Part shown: one piece after another, positions 34,923 through 43,734 of the stretch
Position numbering within the stretch: the first letter of the stretch is position 1
How the letters are laid out: each line of letters begins with the position of its first letter
From: Gammaproteobacteria bacterium
Lineage (GTDB): Bacteria; Pseudomonadota; Gammaproteobacteria; Pseudomonadales; Azotimanducaceae
DNA length: 64,000 nucleotides
Assembly: GCA_016874135.1 (NCBI GenBank)
Contig: VGVE01000002.1
Span: 1-64,000, forward strand
Direction of reading: 5' to 3'
Made by a program: the position numbers and the translations under genes
The notes under the pieces: model-generated
Seen by the model: the letters and a program-made list of their open reading frames with translations, nothing else
Databases searched by the model: none
Told to the model about the DNA's origin: nothing

Positions 34923-36326
34923 ATGACTACTCCCATCTCGTTTCATAACTCTGCAACCGGCCGCAAAGAGGTTTTCGTTCCACTGCGCGAAGACCGCATC
35001 ACGATGTATGTCTGCGGTCCGACGGTTTACAACTACGTGCATATCGGCAACGCGCGACCCTATGTTGCTTTCGATGTGCTCACCCGGTTGTTGCGAACGC
35101 GTTATCCGGCAGTGATCTACGCCCGCAACGTCACCGACGTGGACGACAAGATCAACCGCCGTGCAATGGAAAACCAGGAACCCATCCAGGCGCTGGCGGA
35201 CCGGTATACAAAGACCTTTGAAGACGATATGGATGCGCTGTGGGTTTTGCCGCCGACCGTATCCCCCAGGGTGACCTCACATACCCCGGAGATCATCGAG
35301 CTGATCGAAACTTTGATCCGCAAGGGTCACGCCTATGCAGCAGAAGGTCACGTACTGTTCGCAGTGACGACAGATCCGCACTACGGCCACCTTTCGAAAC
35401 GCAGTCTCGACGACATCCTCGCGGGTGCCCGCGTGGACATCGCCCCGTACAAGCGCGACCCGAAAGACTTCGTGCTGTGGAAGCCGTCTACACCGGAGTT
35501 ACCCGGCTGGGACAGCCCCTGGGGTCGAGGTCGACCGGGCTGGCACATCGAGTGCTCGGCAATGAGTTATACCCACCTCGGCGCGCAGATCGATATCCAT
35601 GGTGGCGGCACCGACCTCATTTTCCCGCACCATGAGAACGAATCCGCACAGACGCGCTGCGCCTTCGACACCCCTCACCTCGCCCGTTACTGGCTGCACA
35701 ACGGCATGTTGACGCTCGGCGCAGAGAAGATGTCGAAGTCACTCGGCAACATCGAGACCATCGTCAGCCTGCGCGGTCGTTATCCTGCTGAACAGCTGCG
35801 TTATGCCTTGTTGCAGGGGCAGTACCGGTCAACGCTCGCCTGGTCGCCGGAGCTGCTGGTGCAGGCCAAAGCAGCGCTCGACAGGCTCTATCAGGCGCTG
35901 CGGGATACGCCGGGTAATGAGACCTCCCGCGACTTCGCTTCTTCAATAGTCTGGCCGGATGCAGTGATCGATGCGCTGGCGGACGATCTCAACACGCCGG
36001 AAGCACTGTCGGCGCTGCACGGCATCGCGAGCGCCATGCATCGTTCCGAAGACATGGATGAGCGTCGTGAACTGCGCCAGAAACTGCTTGCCGGTGGTTA
36101 TCTCCTCGGCATTCTCGGCAACCCCGCGGAACAGTGGTTTCGTGGGCTGGCAACCGAAGACGGTTTATCCGATGCACAGATCGAAGCGCTGGTCGAAGCG
36201 CGCCGCGAGGCGCGCAAACAAAAAGACTTCGCCCGTGGGGATACCATCCGCAAACAGCTCGCTAATTCAGGCATTGAGCTTGAGGACACCCGCGATGGCA
36301 CCCGGTGGAAACGCGGCGGCAGCTGA
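34923..36326 (+). CDS. cysS: cysteinyl-tRNA synthetase
   Basis: 467 aa class I synthetase. Zinc ligand and HIGH region: MYVCGPTVYNYVHIGNARP; further zinc ligands in WHIECSAM and FPHHENE; KMSKS loop KMSKSLGN. Full length for the family (about 460 aa). Charges tRNA-Cys in the cytoplasm. AGGAATTCCC precedes ATG. A mini-ORF rich in Cys codons lies in its leader. Confidence 0.96.
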   Translation: MTTPISFHNSATGRKEVFVPLREDRITMYVCGPTVYNYVHIGNARPYVAFDVLTRLLRTRYPAVIYARNVTDVDDKINRRAMENQEPIQALADRYTKTFEDDMDALWVLPPTVSPRVTSHTPEIIELIETLIRKGHAYAAEGHVLFAVTTDPHYGHLSKRSLDDILAGARVDIAPYKRDPKDFVLWKPSTPELPGWDSPWGRGRPGWHIECSAMSYTHLGAQIDIHGGGTDLIFPHHENESAQTRCAFDTPHLARYWLHNGMLTLGAEKMSKSLGNIETIVSLRGRYPAEQLRYALLQGQYRSTLAWSPELLVQAKAALDRLYQALRDTPGNETSRDFASSIVWPDAVIDALADDLNTPEALSALHGIASAMHRSEDMDERRELRQKLLAGGYLLGILGNPAEQWFRGLATEDGLSDAQIEALVEARREARKQKDFARGDTIRKQLANSGIELEDTRDGTRWKRGGS

Positions 36327-36329
36327 GCC

Positions 36330-37352
36330 GTGCGCATCCACATCCTCGGCACCGGTCTGGAGGGTTTGGCCACAGCGCTGATCCTTGAACACAACGGATT
36401 CGACGACGTTCACCTCGTTCACGTCGGCGTGAACCGGGGCGCCCCCGCTGTCGAACTGCCACCCAACGGGAGCCGGGTGCTGTACGCGCTCGGCCTCAAA
36501 GATCAGCTCGAAAGCTACGCTGCTGCACCGCAGATGGAGCACCGGCGTACGGCGGCTACCGGGTACCTCCTGCAGCAGCGCCCGCTCGGTCACTTCACAC
36601 ACGACCGTTACAAGGCACCGCATCTGACCATTGCCACCACCGCGCTGACGGCGATTCTGCGTGAAGCATCCAAACGCCTGGAGTCGCATGACACTCATAC
36701 AGGTGACGCGGACAACGCCGATCTCACCATCGACGCTTCTGGCTGCGGGTCATCGCCATTGGGATACGAGGTAACGACAACGCCATGGTCAAGTTCCTGG
36801 CACACCACCGCATCCGCCGGAAACGTGATCACCAGCTGGCTTAGTGACAACCAGTATCTGCGGCAGATTCCGACACCGGAAGGTACGTTTGTATTGCATG
36901 TGGGATCGGCAACACCACATCCCCGTTTTGCAAGCTTATGGGCGAGCGATCACACAGTCGGCCGTCAGCCGGTCCTGGATCATGCGCCTTTCGGGAGCTG
37001 GATTGACGGTCGGTGCGTGCTGCTCGGCAGCGCTGCCCATCCGCTGCTGCCGTTCACCAACCAGGATTTTGCGCTCGCCCTTGAAGATGCGTGGGTCTTG
37101 GCGCGCATGCTGGATGGTTTTGAGGATGACACGGATCTCGCCTTGCGCGAATACCAACGTTACCGGTTACCGAGGGCGACACGCGTGCAACGCTACGCAC
37201 GTGAACAGGGCCAACTGGTAACTGAATCCCGGCGGGCTGCGAAAGTTTCACGCAACCTGCGCCTTGCCCTCGGTTACTGGTTTTTGCCGGAGATGGCGCT
37301 CTCTGCAGAAGACTGGCTGTACGAATACGATTGTCTCAAAGGATTCGACTGA
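36330..37352 (+). CDS. FAD-dependent oxidoreductase of the UbiH/salicylate-hydroxylase type
   Basis: 340 aa starting at GTG 36330, three bases after the cysS stop. N-terminal Rossmann fold GTGLEGLATALILEHNGFDDVHLV is a variant of GxGxxG, and the C-terminal FAD motif is GRCVLLGSAAHPLLPFTNQDFALALEDAWVLA, where the usual GDAAHP has become GSAAHP. The changed Asp normally contacts the FAD ribityl chain, so activity may be altered. Probably cotranscribed with cysS and the M20 peptidase. Confidence 0.75.
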   Translation: MRIHILGTGLEGLATALILEHNGFDDVHLVHVGVNRGAPAVELPPNGSRVLYALGLKDQLESYAAAPQMEHRRTAATGYLLQQRPLGHFTHDRYKAPHLTIATTALTAILREASKRLESHDTHTGDADNADLTIDASGCGSSPLGYEVTTTPWSSSWHTTASAGNVITSWLSDNQYLRQIPTPEGTFVLHVGSATPHPRFASLWASDHTVGRQPVLDHAPFGSWIDGRCVLLGSAAHPLLPFTNQDFALALEDAWVLARMLDGFEDDTDLALREYQRYRLPRATRVQRYAREQGQLVTESRRAAKVSRNLRLALGYWFLPEMALSAEDWLYEYDCLKGFD

Positions 37353-37365
37353 TCAAGAGGGCACC

Positions 37366-38802
37366 ATGCCTAGACCCGCGACTACATCCTCCAGCGCTCT
37401 TTCAACGGAGGGGTTCCTCTCTGACCTCTGGCGACAGAGCATCGTGCCAACGCTTTGCGATTTCATCCGTATTCCCAACAAATCGCCTTCGTTTGATCCG
37501 GAATGGACAAGCCATGGCTACATGCACAAGGCTGTCCGGCTGCTCGCAGAGTGGTGTGAAGCAACCTCCGGCATTACGGGCAAGTCCGTTGAAGTATTCG
37601 AGTTACCGGGGCGCACCCCGACCCTCCTCGTGGATGTGCCCGCGTTCGCAGGCGGCAGCGGCAACATCCTCATCTACGGGCACTATGACAAACAGCCGGA
37701 ATTCTCGGGTTGGCGCAGCGGCCTCAGCCCTTGGGAACCGGTCCTCGACGGCGAGCGACTCTATGGCCGCGGCGGTGCCGATGACGGTTACGCGGTTTTC
37801 GCGGCACTCGCCGCCATCGCCGCGTTGCAAGCGCGCGAAATTCCTCATGGCCGTTGCCTGCTGCTGATCGAAGGCTGTGAAGAGAGCGGCAGCTTTGATC
37901 TGCCGCACTACATGACTGCACTGCGGAAGCGGATCGGCGTACCGGACCTGCTTGTCTGCCTCGATGCAGAATGTGGAACCTATGACCGGCTGTGGAGCAC
38001 CTCATCACTGCGCGGCATGTTGCCAGGCGTGTTGTCCGTAAACGTACTCACCGAAGGTCAGCATTCGGGCGCTGCTGGCGGCATCGTGCCTTCGAGTTTT
38101 CGCATTCTGCGCAGCGTAATGGAGCGTGTGGAAAACGCCGCCACCGGCGCACTGCATGATTGCCTGCACGTGCAGATACCGCAGGTCGCGCGGGAACAGA
38201 TCCGGGCGGTGGCGGAATTGCTTGGTGAAGACGTATTGCGGAAGTTCCCGTGGGCACCCGGTGCCGAGCCGGAAGAGGCTGATACCTATCTCGCACTGCT
38301 CGCCAATGCCTGGCACCCGAGTCTCGCCACCACTGGAATTGGGGGGGCGCCTTTACCCCAGGACGCGGGCAATACGTTGCGTCCGGCAACCAGCGTTAAG
38401 CTTGTCTTCCGTTTGCCGCCAACGCTCGACGCGAACACCGCAGCAAACGCCATTCGCTTGGTTCTCGAAGACAACCCACCCTATAGCGCACCGGTGAGCT
38501 TCGCAGTTGAAACCCCTCAAACCGGCTGGTACGCGCCGGAAACAGCCCCATGGCTCAATACCGCGATCCAGTCCGCATCACAGCGCCACTTCGGCAAACC
38601 GTCACTGGCGATGGGCATGGGCGGGACCATTCCCTTCCTGCGCATGCTCGGAAAGACCTTCCCCTTAACACAGTTTCTGGTCACCGGGGTACTCGGCCCG
38701 CACTCGAATGCGCACGGGCCGAATGAGTTCCTCCACCTGGGTACGGCACTGCGTTTGAGTGCCTGCGTAGGCGATGTGATCGCAGCGCTGAAGAAAACCT
38801 GA
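37366..38802 (+). CDS. M20-family metallopeptidase
   Basis: 478 aa. Dinuclear zinc site motifs: IYGHYDKQPEF (His and catalytic Asp), YGRGGADDGYAVFA (bridging Asp), EGCEESGSFDL (catalytic Glu-Glu) and LDAECGTYD, with the last His in GPHSNAHGPNEF. A dimerisation lid interrupts the catalytic domain. It cleaves dipeptides or acylated amino acids. Starts at ATG 37366 with AAGAGGG just ahead; follows the flavoprotein by 13 bp. Confidence 0.9.
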   Translation: MPRPATTSSSALSTEGFLSDLWRQSIVPTLCDFIRIPNKSPSFDPEWTSHGYMHKAVRLLAEWCEATSGITGKSVEVFELPGRTPTLLVDVPAFAGGSGNILIYGHYDKQPEFSGWRSGLSPWEPVLDGERLYGRGGADDGYAVFAALAAIAALQAREIPHGRCLLLIEGCEESGSFDLPHYMTALRKRIGVPDLLVCLDAECGTYDRLWSTSSLRGMLPGVLSVNVLTEGQHSGAAGGIVPSSFRILRSVMERVENAATGALHDCLHVQIPQVAREQIRAVAELLGEDVLRKFPWAPGAEPEEADTYLALLANAWHPSLATTGIGGAPLPQDAGNTLRPATSVKLVFRLPPTLDANTAANAIRLVLEDNPPYSAPVSFAVETPQTGWYAPETAPWLNTAIQSASQRHFGKPSLAMGMGGTIPFLRMLGKTFPLTQFLVTGVLGPHSNAHGPNEFLHLGTALRLSACVGDVIAALKKT

Positions 38803-38839
38803 TCCGGCTCCTGGCATCAGCCTGGAGCTGCCGTGAAGG

Positions 38840-39448
38840 TCAGTGCAGAAGACGGCTGTTGGCGCTGAAGCTGCGCTTCAGGAAGTCTATCTGGTCACCG
38901 AGGATACGGCCGGAGTTGATGAGCGCCAGGTACTCCGCGAAGTTCGGGGTATAAGGCAAGGCCATCAACTCAAGTCCACACTCGTGCAGCAGGCGATTGC
39001 CTTTAAAGTGGTTGCAGCGTTTGCAGGCTGTAACGACGTTGTCCCATTGATCTCGACCACCGCGGCTGCCCGGGATGACGTGGTCGCGGGTCAGGTCACC
39101 ATCCCGGAAACTCTGGCCACAATAGAGGCATACATTGCCGTCCCTGACAAACAGCGCCTGATTGGTCAGCGGTGGAACACCAAGGGTCGGAGGCACGACG
39201 CGACCGTCACAGGCGATGATCGAGTGAATGGCCATACATGAACGCGAGCCATTGTGACGTGAGTGACCGCCGCGGATACGCAATACCGGGTCGCCCAGCG
39301 TCCAGACAACGATATCCCTGGCATAAAGGCAAACGGCCTCTTGCCAGGTCACCCAGTCAACCGGATGGCCCGCTACATTCAGGCGAAGGATCCGCGGCAC
39401 GCGGTGATAGTCACCGGGTGTGGCGATTTCCGAAGAGAGCATGTTCAT
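38840..39448 (-). CDS. HNH endonuclease
   Basis: 202 aa from ATG 39448 (GGTGAG eight bases upstream). The HNH core is VCLYCGQSFRDGDLTRDHVIPGSRGG then NVVTACKRCNHFKGNR, with CxxC pairs holding a structural zinc and the D-H-V-I-P strand supplying the catalytic His. The N-terminal domain (RILRLNVAGHPVDWVTWQEAVCLYARD) is the kind seen in stand-alone bacterial HNH proteins of unknown role. No phage or restriction genes accompany it. Confidence 0.88.
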   Translation of the reverse strand: MNMLSSEIATPGDYHRVPRILRLNVAGHPVDWVTWQEAVCLYARDIVVWTLGDPVLRIRGGHSRHNGSRSCMAIHSIIACDGRVVPPTLGVPPLTNQALFVRDGNVCLYCGQSFRDGDLTRDHVIPGSRGGRDQWDNVVTACKRCNHFKGNRLLHECGLELMALPYTPNFAEYLALINSGRILGDQIDFLKRSFSANSRLLH

Positions 39449-39800
39449 CGTCAAGGCTCACCATTTGTATTGAACCCGTCGTCGAACCGGTCAGCGCTAC
39501 CGCTGTCGGATCCCGATAGATGTCCGACGACAGTCACCTGCTCGCACGGGTCACCTCTGTTGCATTGACTGCCACAGAGCCGACCGTTACGAGGCGGCCG
39601 AATCATGACCAATCACCACGACATGCGCAATCAAGACGGCTCTCATCGCGCACACGCCGGGCAGCTTACGGATACCCGGCCATGACAAGCAGATGCACCC
39701 GAACGAACGGAATCGCCTTTGACACCTCTGGTGTCGGGGTGCAAAGTAAGGCGCCATCGCAAAGTAGTGCGCTATTTACCAACGCACTTGTGTAGAAATC
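39449..39800. other. 352-bp intergenic region between HNH and SPOR genes
   Basis: No supported ORF. Contains TTGACA at 39719-39724 that runs into a small hairpin ACACC-TCT-GGTGT (39722-39734), and a direct repeat GCAAAGTA at 39741 and 39759 (18 bp apart), just upstream of the decayed SPOR gene; these may be remnants of its promoter and control sites. Confidence 0.5.
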
Positions 39801-40646
39801 ATGCCTGCACTGACCTTCGGCCGCCTTGCAGTCTCGATATTTCTCGCTTCGCTATCGTTTTGCCTGCAGGCCGCTGCATCGGATGGCGAGTGGGGTTGTG
39901 AACGGGCCTCGGATACTGGCAAATGGTCCTGCGCCTGACGCGGTGTATCCGCGACTGAACTTTCCGAGCCTTGTGCGGACGCGGGAGCGGACTCAGCAGT
40001 GCCCACCGAGATCGATCCCTATGAAGCACGGTCGCGGGCTGCGGTTGAAAGAACAGTAGAAAGAGCGGGAGAGAGAACAGCAGAAAGCGAGGGTGCACGC
40101 ACTGACGTGCCCGCGACCGGGTCATCCGGTGAACCGTCCACAGCGGGATCCACCGCGCTGGTTGATGAACCCGTCGTAGCAGCCGAGTCGCCTGTCGCGG
40201 CGATGATTCCTGATCCTATCAGCCCCCCTGCTCCCGCAGCGGAACCGGACTCCGAGCCGGAAACAAACACAGCGGCAGACGTCTAAACTTCAGACATCCC
40301 GGACTACAAATCATTGGCGTATGTCCCGGACCAGCCGACCCCGCTGCTCGAGCTTCCACCCGAATTCTGGGTAGCGCAGCTCATGGCAGTTTCGAGCAAG
40401 GAGTTCCTCGAGAGTTACGCGGAAGAGCACAACCTGCGAGGCCTTTCCCCCACCCGCATCGCCAGTGGCGACCGGCTGTTTTTTGTACTGATTCTTGGCA
40501 TCTACGAAACCCGGGACAGGGCCAAACAGGCCATTACCAACATGCCGCCGCCGTACAACAAGCACAAGCCGCTGCTGCGCACGTTGGGATTCCTTCAGGA
40601 TGCGATGCGCAAGGCCGACCAGATCACGGGAAGCTCCGACTTCTGA
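39801..40646 (+). pseudogene. SPOR-domain exported protein interrupted by two in-frame stops
   Basis: One reading frame runs from ATG 39801 to TGA 40646 with only two interruptions: TGA at 39936-39938 and TAA at 40284-40286. It encodes a signal peptide (ending LQAAAS), a W-x-C pair (EWGCERASDTGKWSCA), an acidic Pro/Ala linker, then PDYKSLAYVPDQPTPLLELP and a SPOR domain (VAQLMAVSSKEFLESYAEE to LRTLGFLQDAM). SPOR domains bind denuded septal peptidoglycan. The fragment at 40314-40646 could still be translated from TTG but would lack export. Either recent decay or substitution errors in the sequence; readthrough of both a TGA and a TAA is unlikely. Confidence 0.75.
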
Positions 40647-40667
40647 CCGGAGCGCCAACAAGACTCT

Positions 40668-41537
40668 TCAGCCGCGATCGTCCAGCAGCGGTTGCATCTT
40701 CATCTGACGCTCCGCCGCCCGGCCAAACAGGCGCTGCTGTTCTTCAACTGCCTTCGGATCCGGTTCCCACGAACCGCGGCTGTCGCGCAGGCCGCCATCC
40801 ATCACCACATAGCTGCCCGACATGAAGGCACCATCGGGCCCCGCCATGAAGTTCACCAGGCCCGCGATGTCATCGGGTTGACCCACCCGCCCCACCGGCG
40901 TGCGCGTTTCAAGAGAACTGCGTATCGCACCCAGGGGTTCACCGGCGAGCCCCGCCGCGAGCGGCGTTTCAATCACACCCGGGCCGATGGCGTTAACGGT
41001 AATGCGGTGCGGTCCGAGGTCCTGGGCCCAACCCCGCACCATCATGGCAACCCCTACCTTGGTGGCCGAGTACGCCCACATCGTCCCGCTGGTATTCAGA
41101 GCGGCGAGGGACGAAATACAAACAATCCGGCCGCCATTGCCAAGCCGTGCCATCTGTTGCGCAGCAGCCTGCACGGTGAGGAATACACCGGTGAGGTTGA
41201 CATCGATCTGGTCCTGCCAGTCTTTGGGCGACATGTCGAGAACCGAGCCACTCCGACCAATACCAGCGTTGGCGACGGCGATATCCAGACGTCCGAAACG
41301 ATTCACACAATCCCGCGCTGCCGTCTGGATCTGCATGTGAGAGGCAACGTTGGCTTTCAGTACCAATGCCTGACGGCCCAGTTGAGTGACCAGATCCGCT
41401 GTCATACGCGCACCATCCTGGTCGATATCGGGAATGCAGATATCCGCTCCCTCTCGCGCCAGACGCAGTGCGATGCCGCGCCCGATACCCGATCCAGCGC
41501 CGGTAATGAATGCGACCTTGCCGATCAACTGGCTCAT
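40668..41537 (-). CDS. short-chain dehydrogenase/reductase
   Basis: 289 aa classical SDR. NAD(P) motif TGAGSGIGRG, NAG loop VANAGIG, catalytic Ser in CISSLAAL, YSATK active site, and GPGVIETPL. D-I-D-Q-D after the second strand (PDIDQDG) suggests NAD preference. Oxidises or reduces a hydroxyl or keto group. Its ATG overlaps the rarD stop (four bases) on the minus strand. Confidence 0.9.
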   Translation of the reverse strand: MSQLIGKVAFITGAGSGIGRGIALRLAREGADICIPDIDQDGARMTADLVTQLGRQALVLKANVASHMQIQTAARDCVNRFGRLDIAVANAGIGRSGSVLDMSPKDWQDQIDVNLTGVFLTVQAAAQQMARLGNGGRIVCISSLAALNTSGTMWAYSATKVGVAMMVRGWAQDLGPHRITVNAIGPGVIETPLAAGLAGEPLGAIRSSLETRTPVGRVGQPDDIAGLVNFMAGPDGAFMSGSYVVMDGGLRDSRGSWEPDPKAVEEQQRLFGRAAERQMKMQPLLDDRG

Positions 41538-42430
41538 GTCATGGCCTCCCGCCGTTTGTTGATGCGCCGATCATACAGAGCCTCCAGTGGGAACAGCACC
41601 AGTGCGGTCCAGATACAGGCGAAGGTGATGAGCTGTCCTTCTCGAAGCGGCTCGTGATACACGACTAAAGCGAGGATCAGCGCGAGCGTTGGTGACAGAT
41701 ACTGAATGAACCCGAGCAACGTCAGCGGCACACGAATTGCCGCTGCGGCAAACGCAAGCAGAGGCAGTACTGTCACCAGCCCACCAACACCAAGCAGCGC
41801 CCATTGTCCTGGACTGTAGGCAGAGAGTGGGTTGTCGAGCCCGCCGTACAGGTAACCCATCCAGGCGATGGCGAGCGGCAGTAGGATCAGCGTCTCCGCC
41901 GCCAGACCCGGCAGTGAGGGAATCGCCAGCATTTTCCGTACCAGACCATAGAGACCGAAACTGAATGCAAGTGACAAGGCTACCCACGGGAAGCGGTCAA
42001 AGCCGAGGGTCTCGTGTACGACCCCTGCGGCGGCGATCAGCAAGGCCAGCCACTGCAGCCGTGTCGGCTTTTCCGCCAATATGAAAACTCCGAGCAATAC
42101 CGTGACAAGTGGATTGATGTAGTAGCCGAGGCTCGTTTCGATCATGTAGCCGTTGAAAAGGCCCCACACGAAGGTAAGCCAGTTGACCGACAGCAGCATC
42201 GACGAAACGACGAGCCCGACCCATTGGTGCTTGGTGAGACTGAGAAATGCGTCCAGCTGGCGCATCACGACCAACAGAACATCGAGCAGCAGCACCGACC
42301 AGACGATCCGGTGCGCCAGAACTTCGCTCGCATCTGCATACCGCACCGCCATGAAATAGATCGGCACCAAACCGCAGATGCTGTAAGCAATCAACGCATA
42401 GACGATGTCACTGCGTTCTTCAGCAGTCAT
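41534..42430 (-). CDS. rarD: EamA-family transporter RarD
   Basis: 298 aa with about ten membrane helices. It has the RarD pattern: YALIAYSICGLVPIYFMAV, LAHRIVWSVLL, NWLTFVWGLFNGYMIETSLGYYINPL and GFIQYLSPTLALILALVVYHEPL. Known as a chloramphenicol-sensitivity-linked membrane protein; substrate unknown. Coupled to the SDR gene by a four-base overlap. Confidence 0.9.
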   Translation of the reverse strand: MTAEERSDIVYALIAYSICGLVPIYFMAVRYADASEVLAHRIVWSVLLLDVLLVVMRQLDAFLSLTKHQWVGLVVSSMLLSVNWLTFVWGLFNGYMIETSLGYYINPLVTVLLGVFILAEKPTRLQWLALLIAAAGVVHETLGFDRFPWVALSLAFSFGLYGLVRKMLAIPSLPGLAAETLILLPLAIAWMGYLYGGLDNPLSAYSPGQWALLGVGGLVTVLPLLAFAAAAIRVPLTLLGFIQYLSPTLALILALVVYHEPLREGQLITFACIWTALVLFPLEALYDRRINKRREAMT

Positions 42431-42462
42431 GGTCGAAGGGCCGGCCTGGTATCAGGGTCAGT

Positions 42463-43230
42463 TCAGAACGTGTCCTTGAGACGACGGGTTTCACCAAAGA
42501 CCTCCCACAGCGGCGCGCCTTCCTTGCCGACCTGCTTCTGCAGATCAGCGCTGGCAGCACGTAGGAACGGATTGGTGGCTTTCTCCCGGGCGAGCGTTGT
42601 CGGCACCGTGGGTTTGCCTGCGGCACGTAGTGCATCGATTTCATTCCGGCGCGCCAGAAGCAGCTCGTTATTGGGTTCCACCGTCACGGCGAATTTCGCA
42701 TTCGACTGTGTGTACTCGTGCGCGCAGTAGAGAACCGTTTCATCAGGCAGGGCCATGAGTTTGGAGAGGCTCTGCCACATCATCTGTGGCGTACCTTCGA
42801 AGAGGCGGCCACAACCCAGCACAAAAAGCGTGTCGCCCACGAACGCAACGCCTTCGCGAGGGAAGTGGAAGGCAATATGGCCAGTGGTATGCCCCGGCAC
42901 TTCGATGACCACCGCCTGGGTTTCACCGAAGCGGAACATCTCCCCTTCTTTCAACGCCACGTCGATACCCGGGATTCGCTCCCGGTCGATGGCCGCGCCT
43001 ACCACGGTGCAGTTCCAACGTGCCTTCAGCGCCTGATTGCCACCGGCATGGTCAAAGTGATGATGGGTGTTCAGGATATGGGTAAGGCGCCAGCCTTTTT
43101 TTTCAAGCTCCGCATTGATCGCTGCATCTTCCGGCGTATCGATGGAAGCCGTGAATCCGGACTCCGGTTCGCGGATGAGGTACCCATAATTGTCCGAGAG
43201 ACAGGGGAACTGAAGGATTTCCAGTGCCAT
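42463..43230 (-). CDS. gloB: hydroxyacylglutathione hydrolase (glyoxalase II)
   Basis: 255 aa metallo-beta-lactamase-fold enzyme. Metal site T-H56-x-H58-x-D60-H61 (THHHFDHAGG), VPGHTTGHIAF, FVGDTLFVLGCGRLFEG and CAHEYTQSNAKFA with the C-terminal glutathione-binding part. Hydrolyses S-lactoylglutathione. ATG 43230 has AAGGAGG seven bases upstream, located inside the end of the cupin gene; the frame stays open to 43398 but has no comparable start. Confidence 0.93.
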   Translation of the reverse strand: MALEILQFPCLSDNYGYLIREPESGFTASIDTPEDAAINAELEKKGWRLTHILNTHHHFDHAGGNQALKARWNCTVVGAAIDRERIPGIDVALKEGEMFRFGETQAVVIEVPGHTTGHIAFHFPREGVAFVGDTLFVLGCGRLFEGTPQMMWQSLSKLMALPDETVLYCAHEYTQSNAKFAVTVEPNNELLLARRNEIDALRAAGKPTVPTTLAREKATNPFLRAASADLQKQVGKEGAPLWEVFGETRRLKDTF

Positions 43231-43231
43231 G

Positions 43232-43603
43232 TCAGCCTCCTTGGGGCGGCGCAGATTCAAGTGGAACGAAGAGGCAACTGCGCGGCTCACCGCCCACATT
43301 GCGGGACTTGTGACCACGACCCGTCGTGTCTTCGGCGAGCAGGATCGATCCAGGCCCCATGCGGCGCACCGTACCATCGCCGATCTCGATATCCACACTG
43401 CCGGTCAGGTTCACTACAAACTGCCGACGCGGCGCAGTGTGAAAGTCGAGGTCGTAGCTGCCGGACACTTCGCGGAACATCACCCCTTTGCCCTGCCACA
43501 GATCAGAGATCCGGCCCATGGGACCCATGTCCTTCAGGTCCACGGCGACGTCTTCGAAATGACTTTCGCCATCCGCACCGGTATAGATTCGAACGATGTT
43601 CAC
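43232..43603 (-). CDS. cupin-domain protein
   Basis: 123 aa small beta-barrel. It reads FHTAPRRQFVVNLTGSVDIEIGDGTVRRMGPGSILLAEDTTGRGHKSRN, the two-motif cupin pattern with candidate metal ligands His and His/Glu. Such proteins bind metals or small ligands; function not assignable. Its stop lies one base before the gloB start, so both are in one transcript. Confidence 0.8.
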   Translation of the reverse strand: MNIVRIYTGADGESHFEDVAVDLKDMGPMGRISDLWQGKGVMFREVSGSYDLDFHTAPRRQFVVNLTGSVDIEIGDGTVRRMGPGSILLAEDTTGRGHKSRNVGGEPRSCLFVPLESAPPQGG

Positions 43604-43734
43604 GTGTTGCTCCTGTTACCCCAACAAACACCGCGCCGCAGAACAAGTCTGGCGAGTCGAGGGCCAGAAACTAAACACCTGGAAGATACCTGTCCATAAT
43701 CAAAAAAAGATCATAAAAAGATCACGTAAAGTTC

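Noticed and set aside
34574-34948. 124-codon frame spanning the end of hisI into cysS
   Set aside because: Overlaps two certain genes in another frame, low-complexity Ser/Pro/Arg content.
36330-37352. Calling the flavoprotein a specific ubiquinone hydroxylase
   Set aside because: The GDAAHP motif is changed to GSAAHP and the N-terminal glycine motif is variant, so only the broad family can be given.
39520-39795. 91-codon plus-strand frame between the HNH and SPOR genes
   Set aside because: Arg/Ser/Thr/Pro-rich composition typical of non-coding GC-rich frames, no domain and no ribosome site.
39936-39938. TGA as a selenocysteine or programmed readthrough codon in the SPOR gene
   Set aside because: The same frame also has a TAA at 40284, no SECIS-like hairpin was evident after the TGA, and Ala precedes it outside any redox motif; decay or error is simpler.
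40019-40270. Gly/Ser-rich minus-strand frame opposite the SPOR linker
   Set aside because: Mirror image of the Pro/Ala/Glu-rich linker, no start signals.
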